Shown piece after piece: positions 11,459-20,821 of a DNA stretch of 64,000 bases. Source of the stretch: Vitellaria paradoxa (taxonomy: Eukaryota; Streptophyta; Magnoliopsida; Ericales; Sapotaceae); the NCBI GenBank assembly GCA_019916065.1, contig CM034241.1:21095541-21159540 (forward strand), written 5' to 3'. The translations under genes and the position numbers were made by a program. The notes below the pieces were generated by a model, which was not told the origin of the DNA, did not search any database, and worked only from the letters and a program-made list of their open reading frames with translations. Numbering within the stretch: the stretch's first letter is position 1; each line of letters begins with the position of its first letter.

Positions 11459-11900
11459 CTTATATTATAAGGAAGGATAGTTGATGTGACATTCAACAGG
11501 TAACTATTTAAATATATTTTTTTAAATAAAAAAATAGTTACCATAACTATTTAAATATAGAAAAATAAATATTTCAATTAAACTTTAATTTTTAATGTGC
11601 TTATTATCTATATTATAGGGAAGGATAGTTGGTGTGACATTTAGCAGGTAACTATTTAAATATAATTTTTTAAATAAAAAATTAGTTACCGCAACTATTT
11701 AAATATAATGAAATAAATATTTAAACTAAAATATTAATTTTAATGTGCTTATTATCTATGTTGTAGGGAAGAATAATTGACATGACATTTAACAGGTAAA
11801 TATTTACATTTTTTAATAAAAAATTATTACTGCAATTATTTAAATATAAAAAATAAATATCTATATTATATTTCAAATTCAATAGTTGAAAATATCTCAA
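11459..11900 (+). repeat. Three tandem copies of a 148-bp Helitron-5'-like unit
   Basis: Each copy opens with a TCTATATTATAGGGAAGGAT-like word (11459, 11607 and 11755, exactly 148 bp apart). It continues with TGACATT-AACAGGTAA-TATTTAAATATA and a short inverted repeat around TTTAAATAAAAAA. Copies 1 and 2 are nearly identical; copy 3 is more diverged. The opening word resembles plant Helitron 5' ends. Confidence 0.7.
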
Positions 11901-12408
11901 ATTCAATAGTTGAAAATATCTCAAATTCAAAACTTTAAATTTCTTTATTATATAAATGACATCTTTATATAAAAAGTATTAAAAAATACGAGAAGAGCAA
12001 AAGAAAAAGAAAAATAATCCTGACCATTTAACTAATTCAATAATTGAAAATATCTCAAATTTAAAATTTAAAATTTTCTTATCATATAAATGACACATAA
12101 TGTAAAAGTAAATTTTAAGTTTAAGTTTAAATTTTAAGTTTTAAGCACATTAAAATTAAAATTTTAATTTAAAGGTTTATTGTTTGATAAAATTTTTAAA
12201 AATTTAAAATTTAAATATATTTTTCTAAATAAAAATTTAGTTGACTTTGTCTAATAAATATCCATAATTATGTAATAATAATAGATAATATAAGTAAAAT
12301 ATAGCTTGTATAATTTTACAAAATATAATATCCACAAAATCATAAAAAAAAATCTTTCTCAATTCAAAAAAAAAAAAAAAAATTTACTCGGACATCTCTT
12401 AAAATTTA

Positions 12409-12669
12409 CTTTGGTGTGAAACAGAGAAAAATCAATTTTTTTTGTGCCAAATCATAATTTTTGTAAATCAAATTGCATGTTCATTAGTAAAGGATGCCAA
12501 ATCCAATATCAAGGCATCTCAGGTACAATTTATATAAATTGTCACAAAAATGCATAGCACAGAGGCAATGCCCAATAGTAGATATCCTATCCAAAGATAA
12601 AAAAATCAAATTTTCTCTGTTTCACACCCAAAAAAAATCAGTTTTTCTCTATTTCACACCAAAAAAATC
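12409..12669. repeat. Small foldback with GGTGTGAAACAGAGAAAA arms
   Basis: The left arm (12409-12446) is inverted relative to two adjacent 30-bp copies on the right (12611-12640 and 12641-12669). The loop is about 165 bp. This gives a hairpin whose right arm is tandemly duplicated. No gene is present. Confidence 0.6.
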
Positions 12670-12699
12670 AGGATTTATAAAGAAATTATAATAAAATTA

Positions 12700-14478
12700 A
12701 CCTACATGCCATTTCCTTTTCTCTCTCCGTAATCAAAGATTGACTATTACAATTTACATGACAAAATATGCATATATATATTTATGCACACTTTTATTCT
12801 AAAGAAAATCAAAATACTATCTTTAATTTAAATACATAAATATGTCCAGTACCAAAGTTCATAGGCAATACAAGCACGTCTAATAAACAGGCATGGGCAA
12901 TTGAAATAGTCTTCTGACTTCTACACAATAACAAAGTTCAATGGCCTCTCTCTAACTCTCTCTCTCATAGGTTATGTTTTATTAGATAGATTTTAATTTA
13001 TTCTAATTTTATTTTAATCTTTAATTTGAACACTATGTAAAAAATTCATTGCACCCTGAACACTTTAATTCTTGCCCTCAAGTTCTCTCTCTAATTATTC
13101 TTTGTCTACAAATACATATATACATGTCTGACCAAGACATACACAAACAGTCAATGTCTGTGTCAGTCTTTTTCACCAAATGCCACCAGATGACTCTGAC
13201 CTAATCTCTCTTTTGCCCTCCTCTTCTCTCTCTGTGCAGCCACTCTCTATCCACACACCCATAGACATATATACATACACGAATATAAACATGTGCTGTG
13301 CCTCCAACTCGCTTCCTTGGATCATGAAAGGGTATTACCCGTCCATTCGGTATATGGGGGCACTACGGTGTATAGATATATATACACACATCACTCAATT
13401 GCCATCTATTCAATTTGTGGGCTCGAGATATCTCTTCTGGATTTTGTTCAAATCAAACACATTAACACCATTGATAGAACACCTAATTCGATCTCTTCCT
13501 CTCTTCTCCCCACTGGTCCTTTCTCTCTCAAGCACCATAGAAAATCTGGAAGCCCTCATCCATGGCAATCAGCGATGCACCGCCATCAATGGACAACTCT
13601 ACAGTGGCAGAGGAGGAGGCTAGAGGTCTCACCACCTATCCTCCCTGTACCCTTGCCCTCTATATTTGATGCCACCACTGTCTCGAATGATGCTCCATTT
13701 CACACACACAGCCAAATCTAAACCAAACCCAAGTGTTTATTTGGTGGCCTAGAGATGCAGAGACGAAAGCAAGTCACTAAGTATAAATTGTACATCGTGG
13801 AGGGTAAGGTCAAGGCTTCTCTTAAGAAGGGGTTTTGATTGTGCGTGGCTATACAAATTAAGAAAAAAGAAACAGAGGAATGTTTTTTAATTTGGGTGCC
13901 ATATATATATATGCATGTGCTTTTGTAATATATATTGTCAGCTTCCTCCTCTCCCTGTCTCTCTCTTTCTCTCATTTCACTCTCGGATGAACAACCCTCA
14001 TTTTTTTTTCTTTCTCTCCTCCATTCTTTCATTCCCTCTAGTGTATCACATTTATCACTAATGTAAATACATATATATTGTTTCTACTCTAAATAGAGAG
14101 ATATAGAAGTGAAGAAAGCTGGGTATCTCACTCTTCTTTTTCTCCTTATCTTGGGTTTATCCAGCCCCACTGATGTCCAGTTGTTGCTATTAATTGTGGT
14201 TCCGAGCTCTAACGATGTTGCTCAACCAGGGAGAAGGAGTGAGGAGAGTGTTGTTGGCCACAGAGAGAGAGAGAGAGAGAGAGAAAACAAAGCTGGGAGA
14301 GTAAAAATGAAGAATAAAAAATTTGGTGAGCAGAGATAAGATAGAGAATAAGGAAATCAGGGGAAGGTGAGAGTTTATGGGCAGAGGCTTCTGTGGAAAA
14401 ATTTAAGCCGTTTGATTGTTTGTAAAATTCAATCTCAACCGTTAATTATAGTTTGTGAGAGGGATATTTTTGAAATGG
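12700..14478. other. Unassigned pyrimidine-rich segment with microsatellites
   Basis: Base composition differs from the AT-rich surroundings: CTCTCT runs near 12946-12968, TCTCTCT near 13220 and a (GA)n block at 14262-14284. ORFs up to 147 codons (13180-13623 plus; 13718-14032 minus) show no recognisable domain and look compositional. The texture resembles plant 5' UTR or promoter DNA, so it may be captured genic sequence inside the candidate Helitron, but nothing identifies the source. Confidence 0.4.
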
Positions 14479-14498
14479 GATGTGTTTTATTATATAGA

Positions 14499-15850
14499 TA
14501 TTTTTACGTTGAAAAATAAAAATGAATAAAAATCTTATCTACTCTTCGAGGCTTCGGATCTTCATTTTTGATCTTCGAATGTTCGTTTGAGCAGAACTTT
14601 CTCTTTATTAAATGGGTGCCCCTTATTAACCCAATTGAGTTTGTCTTCCCATATTTTAGTTCAAAATCTACCAAAATTTCAGCAAAGTTTCAGGTTAAAA
14701 CTTTGATGATTTTCTAGTGATGGAGTTTTTGTCGAAAATCCTAACTTCAAGTTGAAACTATTGCAGATTTTTGAATAGGGTTTTGACAAAACTACAAATT
14801 TGGACAAAAATGTGGAGAAACTCTAACATGGGATTTCTATCCCAAGTCTAGCAGAGTTTCAAGTTGAAACTGCAATTGGACTTGAAGATGAAAATTCTAG
14901 GGAGTGTTTTTAGAGATTTTTGCCTAGGTTAAGAGACTCTACCAAATCTATAACTCAAATGTGATAGAGTTTTACATTAAAACTTTTGACAATTTTGAGG
15001 TGAGATTTGATAAAATCTAGGTTTTTGAACTGGGATATGCATTAACTTTGGTTTAGTGGGTAAATGTAGGGAAAACTTGAATTTGAATGACAATCTCTTT
15101 GTTTTATTTGAAAAGGTGAACCTCAATGGTTCACTATGCATGAATGAAAGGTCTATTTAGGACTTGGTCCCTTGGATAAGAATGGGTAGGCTTTATTTCT
15201 ATGCAAAGACAACAATAAGTTGTCTCCTCTACTGTGTATGAATGAATGTTTGTATGCAATCACAGTGAACAAATAGGTTTGCACCATCTTTTCCAGTGTT
15301 CCTATAAAAATTAGGTTCTACGAGGCTTTAGCCTATGGCTTAACTATATATGACATGAGGCTTGCAACTTGACTTAATGCACCCTAGAAAGGTTAATGGC
15401 CACTAGATCTTCAAACCCCCAATTTTCCAAAGAAACTTTCTAAGGTTGGTGATCTAGTTAGGAAAAAGTTTGATACTCCTGTTAGGCAGACTGCATTACG
15501 CAACCACATCTTGGATGGACCTACTGACCTCCTTTAATTAACTATAAGGTAAAAAATGGGTTATGCATATCATGCTCAATAATGTACATAAAGTGTGATT
15601 TAGGAGAGACGGGTTTATGACAGATAGAGAAAGCAGTAAAGTTTTTTCCCTGTTTATTTATACGTCTTGCAAAACAAATCAGGATATATATACACGCAGT
15701 TTATTTGTAGTTGAATAGGTTAGTTATGCACAACATAAATGAAATAGCGAAATGTATTCATCCTAGGGGAAAATGAATCGGAGATTATGGTGTGAGATAG
15801 CAACTGTGAAAAGGGGAAACTGTGGTTGAACCCTCAAAGTAGAAGATGGT
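14499..15850 (-). other. Leader (5' untranslated) region of element A, non-coding
   Basis: There is no ORF of interest. It lies between the Helitron-like cluster and the primer-binding site of element A, where Ogre/Tat elements have a long untranslated leader. The assignment is by position only. Confidence 0.4.
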
Positions 15851-15866
15851 TCCCCAGTAGAGTCGC
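15851..15866 (-). promoter_or_regulatory. Primer-binding site, tRNA-Arg type
   Basis: The plus strand reads TCCCCAGTAGAGTCGC, one mismatch from the 3' end of a plant tRNA-Arg (TCCCCAGCGGAGTCGCCA, without the terminal CCA region). On the minus strand it is therefore the complement that primes minus-strand synthesis. tRNA-Arg priming is known for the Ogre/Tat group. An LTR starting TGTCGCAATC follows 4 bases later. Confidence 0.7.
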
Positions 15867-16939
15867 TTGCTGTCGCAATCAGATCCATGCACTAGGGTCG
15901 ACAAGCACGGGTCATGAGTCTTTATTGCGACATGGTGTGTCTAAGATGGCTTAAATTTGAAAAAGTATGTTTTTGTTTTGAAATAAGGCCTTGGTTATAG
16001 ATATTAGGAGTCGCCACCCGAAACTTTTGAAATGGGTGTGTCGAGAAACCCAAGTTTTGATAATGATTAAAAATATTTTCATGATGCTTTTAAAAATGTG
16101 ATAAATAGGCTCTTTTAGTGACTCTCGACTAGTCTATGCAATCAAAGATAATAAACCCAGGGGTTCGACTACACACGAAAACTATTACGCCTAGATACCT
16201 CAGGATATCCAGAGCACATTTCCACTCTTTACAGTCATAATCTCACAATAAAATGCTCTAGTTTATGATGATCAATGCATGCAAGCCTAAATGCATGTGA
16301 GGTATGAAATATGAGGTGACTGAGCATAGCTCATATGTGGGAGTGTAGTGTAATCTCTACCTGTATAGTAGTAATGCACCTTAGGGGGTTGTATATACTG
16401 TTTTGAATTTAAATGCAATTTAAAGACTAAGGTGTGAGGACTTATATAGTCCTTATATAAGAGTGTATGTGTGTGATGATAATGAAGTATGTATTAAAGG
16501 TGGTCTATAAAGATCGAGGTGACTGAACTTAAGCTATGTGCTTGAACTGCCTACGTACCCTGTTAAAGGGTCAAGTCAATTGTAGTTTAGACCAATGATG
16601 GTCCAAACTTTATGCTGGTAAGCTGTCAATTGGCATGTGGATGTAAGAGCCTAGCTCTGAGTCTAAATTGGCATGTAGCGAAAATGATGGTATATGAAGA
16701 CTATGGAGACTACACTCAAGCTATCTGCTCTAGTTGCCTATGTACCCTTCAAAGGGATCAGGTCAATGTAACTCTGGGCTAGTGTCTAGTGTAGACGTGA
16801 TATACAAATAGGTGTGATAGTGTCAGTGTTGTATACAGGTTTAGTGTGAAGAAGCTTCGCTCCTAAGACAGGATAAGAGAAAGAAAAAGTCCTAACTCTA
16901 GGTATATGTTAAGATTATTTGTCCTAGCTCTAAGACTAA

Positions 16940-17830
16940 AATGAAAGTTAGCGTGTCGCGCATAGCTTTGGGAAGAGAGCTTAGCTCCAGATGATAAAAG
17001 ACAGTTAGCACCTCGTGCTTAACTAGAAAATGGAGCCTAGCTCCAAATGACAGAGAATAGTTAGCGCCTAGCGCATAACTAAAGGAAATGAGCCTTACTC
17101 TACCAGGGAAAGAATAGTTAGCACTTAGTGCATAACTAGGAAATGATTGACTAGAGAAAGGAGCCTCGTTCTAAATAAGAATGATGAAGCCTTGGTCCAT
17201 GGAAGAAATAGTTAACGCCTTGTGTTTAACCAGGGGAAGGATTTTAGTTTTAGGATAGCACCTCGCGCTATAGTGACTAGACTCAAGCCTTCTGCTCGAG
17301 TTGCCTATGTACCCTCTTAAAGGATCAAGTCTACATAGTTCTACAGTAAGGTGATTTATGGAGCGAAGCTTAGCTCCAGACAAGGAGATAGCTGGTGTTT
17401 GGCACCTAACTAGGGAAAGAAAGGAGTTAAGCATTAGACAAGGAGATAGTTGGTGCTTGACGCCTAACTAAGGAAAGAAAGAAGCTTGTCTCTAGATAAG
17501 GGAATAGTTGGTGCTTAGCACCTAACTAGGGAAGGAAAAGAGCTTTACTCCAAACAAGGGGATAGTTGGCGCTTGGCGCCTAACTAGGGAAGGAAAGGAG
17601 CTTGAAAGGGATAGTCAGCGCTTGGCGCCTAACTAGGGAAGGAAAGAAACTTAACTCTAGACAAGAAGATAGTTGGCGCTTAGCGCTTAATTAGGGAAGG
17701 AAATAAGCCTGGCTTTAGACACGAGAATAGTTGGTGCCTAGCACCTAATCAGGGAAGGAAGGGAGCTTGGCTCCAGGTAAGGAGAGAAAAGTAAATGCTT
17801 GGCACTTAACTAGAGGAAGGGGCTTCACTC
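16940..17830. repeat. Palindromic tandem repeat, about 58-bp unit, in the LTR of A
   Basis: Units recur about every 48-60 bp and contain two short palindromes each, of the types GGCGCTTGGCGCC and GAGCTTGGCTCC, separated by TAACTAGGGAAGGAAA. Copies around 17444, 17506, 17564, 17612, 17671 and 17729 are clear; those left of about 17340 are more diverged and interrupted by another motif. Confidence 0.75.
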
Positions 17831-18099
17831 TAATGAGGAGCTCAACTTCTAAGGATGTGCTTAACATAGGTGAGTGAGTATCTATCATTTGGGAAAGGAA
17901 ATCAGCTTAGATACTGCCGACGATGATCTAGTCTATGAGAAAGGCCTAAGAGCCTAATGTGAAGTGAGTGATGTAGTTAACATGATCAGGTGCAAGTATG
18001 ATGAATATGATGACAACTTAGATTCTATCATGGATGGTAGTTAAGGATGCATGTCAAAAGCATATGCTAGCATGGTAAATGATATCCTAGCATGTTATA

Positions 18100-18420
18100 T
18101 CATAAGGTGGAGTGATGAATGAACATGGAAACATGGAATAACATGATCATGGCATGGTATAACATGGCATAGCATGGCAATATGACATGTGAGCATAGTG
18201 TAGGATGACAATGGCATGGTATAACATGATAGAGATAACGTGGCACGGCAAATATGATGTTTGACATAACTTAGCATGGTAATGTTATATTATGACATGG
18301 TATGACATGGTGAACATGGTATTATGACATGGTGAACATGCTATTATGACATAGTATGGCATGATAAAATGAGATTATGATATGGTATGCATGTTACTAT
18401 GATGTAAGTATGTCATATGC
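18100..18420. repeat. Degenerate ACATGGTAT-type short tandem repeat
   Basis: CATGGTATAACATGGCAT and variants recur through the block with irregular spacing. No coding potential is evident. Confidence 0.65.
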
Positions 18421-18758
18421 ATGATGTTTGGAATTTTCCAAAATTATCTCAGGTATATCTGGTCAATATCATACATCAGGTATAACTTGGTCTTGAATTA
18501 TGATCCGGATATCTTTCGTTGACAAAAAATTATACTTACACAATTAAAACAATCTTATTATAATTATGTAAACAAACTGAATTGAAAAGTAAAGTAAAAT
18601 TTTCTAAAGAAATAAAATTATATCAAACTTGAAACTCCAGAGAGAAAAAGCTTGAAACTACTCCAAAAACCTTGAGAACACCTTTGAGTGGCTGGCTTTA
18701 GAGAAGAAGAAGAGAGGAAGCTCGGTTGGGGATGGAGAAAATGAGAAGGGAAGGCCCC

Positions 18759-18766
18759 TTTATATA
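18759..18766 (-). promoter_or_regulatory. TATA box of the element A LTR
   Basis: The minus strand reads TATATAAAGGGG, a strong plant TATA context. It points into element A, agreeing with the orientation shown by the primer site and gag. Confidence 0.6.
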
Positions 18767-19439
18767 GGCTATTATGGTGCCAAAAAGTTTGTAAACTTTG
18801 AATTTACAAACAACATTACAAAACCTAACTTTGCAAACAAGTTTGCATAACAAAGAATGCAAAAATCATTGCAAAAATCTGTTTTGCAACCTTCTTTGCT
18901 GAACAAGATGTGCAAAAGGGTTTGTAAAGCACCCCTAAACGAATATGTTTGCAAAAACAAGTTGGACGAACTAGTTTGTGCATCAAGGTAGGAAAAAAAG
19001 CTTGCCAAACACCTATTTGGCAAGGTGTTTGGTGGCTAGACATGATTTGGGGTGAATTTAGCCTGAGCCCCTAGCTCGGGTCGTGTTTTACAAGGTTCGG
19101 GTATCACTCGCAAAGGTTCGGGCAATTCAAAGATTGTTGGCGCAGTTTTTGAAAGCTTCCAAGACGTTACTGGCACTTTTTTGAGAGAATTAAAACAATT
19201 AGGTCAAATTTTGGTTCAATTTGATTCTCCAAGACCAAGTTAGGTTTGATTGAAAATTGTTGCTCAAAAACAGACTAAAATAGAGGTATGGTCAGGTAAT
19301 CCTTTGGCCTAACCCTTGGAGGTACCACCAGGCTAACTCTTCTTACCATTTTTAGGTATGGGGAATCCAAAAATGCCATCGACGGGACTCTGGGATACTT
19401 TTATGAGTTTATAAAAAATTAACAAATTTTGCACGTGGC

Positions 19440-19817
19440 ATTGACTAGAGATTTGATGGGTTGACGAGCTTCCAACAGTTCTGTGGACATTTAGGACAAC
19501 CCCGAGAAGATAGACTGGATTTGATCATTGAAAAAAGGGGCTTAGTGGCTATAAGGTTAGTAACCTATCAATAAGAGATGAAATAAAAGTTCAACAAGAA
19601 AGTTAGTCCTCCAGAATTTAAGGTTGATGACTATGTTCTTAGAAAATTGATGGGAGCAAGGAAAGATCTAACAAAGGGCAAGCTTGGGGCTAATTAGGAA
19701 AAACGATTCCATGTAACTAAAGTGCTTGGGAATGGTGCATATCGACTAGCAAACTTGGAGGGGAAATCTGTGAAAAGGCCATGGAATGCTATTCACTTAA
19801 GGGTATTTAATGTGTAA
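19440..19817 (+). pseudogene. Integrase C-terminal fragment of element B
   Basis: The end of the catalytic core is recognisable as WVDELPTVLWTFRTTPR. After an apparent deletion there follow AIRLVTYQ, FKVDDYVLRKL, DLTKGKLGANWEKRFHV-like spacing (with a stop in place of the Trp) and WNAIHLRVFNV before TAA at 19815-19817. This is the Tat/gypsy integrase C-terminal domain. Two further in-frame stops lie near 19575. Integrase would join the cDNA to the host chromosome. Truncated on the left by the LTR of A. Confidence 0.85.
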
Positions 19818-19948
19818 GAAATTATTATGGTTTGTTTGCTAATGTACTTGTTCAGGACTCAATGAAAATAATACAGATTAGGAATTTCAAAGACATACAC
19901 AAAATTAAAGGAATGTCCAATAGGGTCTCCTAGATGTGACAATTGAAA

Positions 19949-20240
19949 AAAAATAGTCTCCACTAGTTCATTCCAGTGGTTGACACAAAAAAGACTAATC
20001 CCCTTGGTTTATCCCAGTGGTCGACTCGAAAAAGACTAGCCTCACTGGTTTATCCGAGTTGTTGACTCAAAAAAGACTAGTACCACTGATACATTTCAAT
20101 GGTTGACTCAAAAAAAGTATCCTCACTGGTTTATCCTAGCAGTAGACTCAGAGAATAACAATTCACTGATATATGCTAGTGACTAACTTGAAATAAGAAT
20201 GACCTCATTGGTTCAATCTGATGAGTGATTTGCAAAAAAC
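19949..20240 (+). repeat. About 46-bp tandem repeat in the 3' region of element B
   Basis: Six or seven diverged copies of a unit containing CACTGGTTTATCC-AGTGGTTGACTC followed by AAAAAAGACTAG. The rightmost copies are weakest. It lies between the integrase stop and the antisense ORF. Confidence 0.7.
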
Positions 20241-20821
20241 TCAATCAGATTAAGGTTTCGTGTCCTAACCACATTTTACGTGGTCAACACTTTGAAAGCA
20301 ATATCTATGTCACATGGTAAGAGAAGTGTTAATGTCTCGACAACATTGTGTATAAGTAAAGCTTATGAAATTGCACTTTAACTCAATTCGAAATGAATTA
20401 CACTTGTTCAAATTGATCCAAGTTTATAAACATGATCAATTTTTCACTTTCATTTTTTGCGATTGAATGCCTCATTCATACCAATGACTAAGATTTTATA
20501 ATGTAGCCTTTTACTAAGGTAGCTTACCCCGAGCATGTTATAGTTGAGAGTACCTCAAGTTACAATAATCTTTAGATTCTATGTTTAAATACTTAAATCT
20601 TTCTGATGGAAGTGCTTAATTCAAAAGATCAATATCCTGTTGCACACTAGTATCATATCAATAGCATATCATACATGATATAACACAATAATCTCCACAA
20701 AAGGAAGAATTTTCAGAATTTACTTCTATTGAGTTCCAAAATATTTTAACAGGTAAAGTTTATTACAAAGAAAGAAGAAAAAAAGTAAACAAAAAGAAAG
20801 TAAAGGATAGAGGTGTAAGCT

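Larger units (their letters stand above)
11276..14498 (-). mobile_element. Candidate Helitron-like element, minus strand
   Basis: The right end, read on the minus strand, begins TCTATATAATAAAACACATC after an A, the style of a Helitron 5' end. The left end (about 11276-11310), read on the minus strand, has a degraded version of the hairpin terminus seen at 9548, ending AGTAG rather than CTAG. A plus-strand copy of the 5' word (TCTACATAATAAAACACATC, 11378-11397) and another relative near 12971-12990 show that several related termini are stacked here. No Rep/helicase coding sequence is present, so any such element is non-autonomous. The boundaries are tentative. Confidence 0.3.
15871..19424 (-). 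repeat. Large 5' LTR of Ogre-like element A (about 3.55 kb)
   Basis: The inner end, next to the primer site, is TGTCGCAATC on the plus strand. The outer end is placed at AATTAACA (19424), just before integrase sequence of another element. Inside are the GGAGTCGCCACC motif (about 16010) frequent in Tat LTRs, a TATA box on the minus strand (18759-18766), a palindromic tandem repeat (16940-17830), a short-unit ATGG repeat (18100-18420) and three copies of a 65-bp motif (from 16522, 16712 and 17278). LTRs of several kilobases are typical of Ogre. With one LTR in view, the outer boundary is an estimate. Confidence 0.6.

Noticed and set aside
13180..14032. Overlapping ORFs of 104-147 codons on both strands
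   Set aside because: Composition is driven by CT/GA microsatellites, overlapping frames are equally open, and no domain is recognisable, so they were not called genes.
16940..17830. CRISPR-like spacing of palindromic repeats
   Set aside because: The unit is continuous tandem repeat without unique spacers, lies inside a plant LTR, and has no cas genes.
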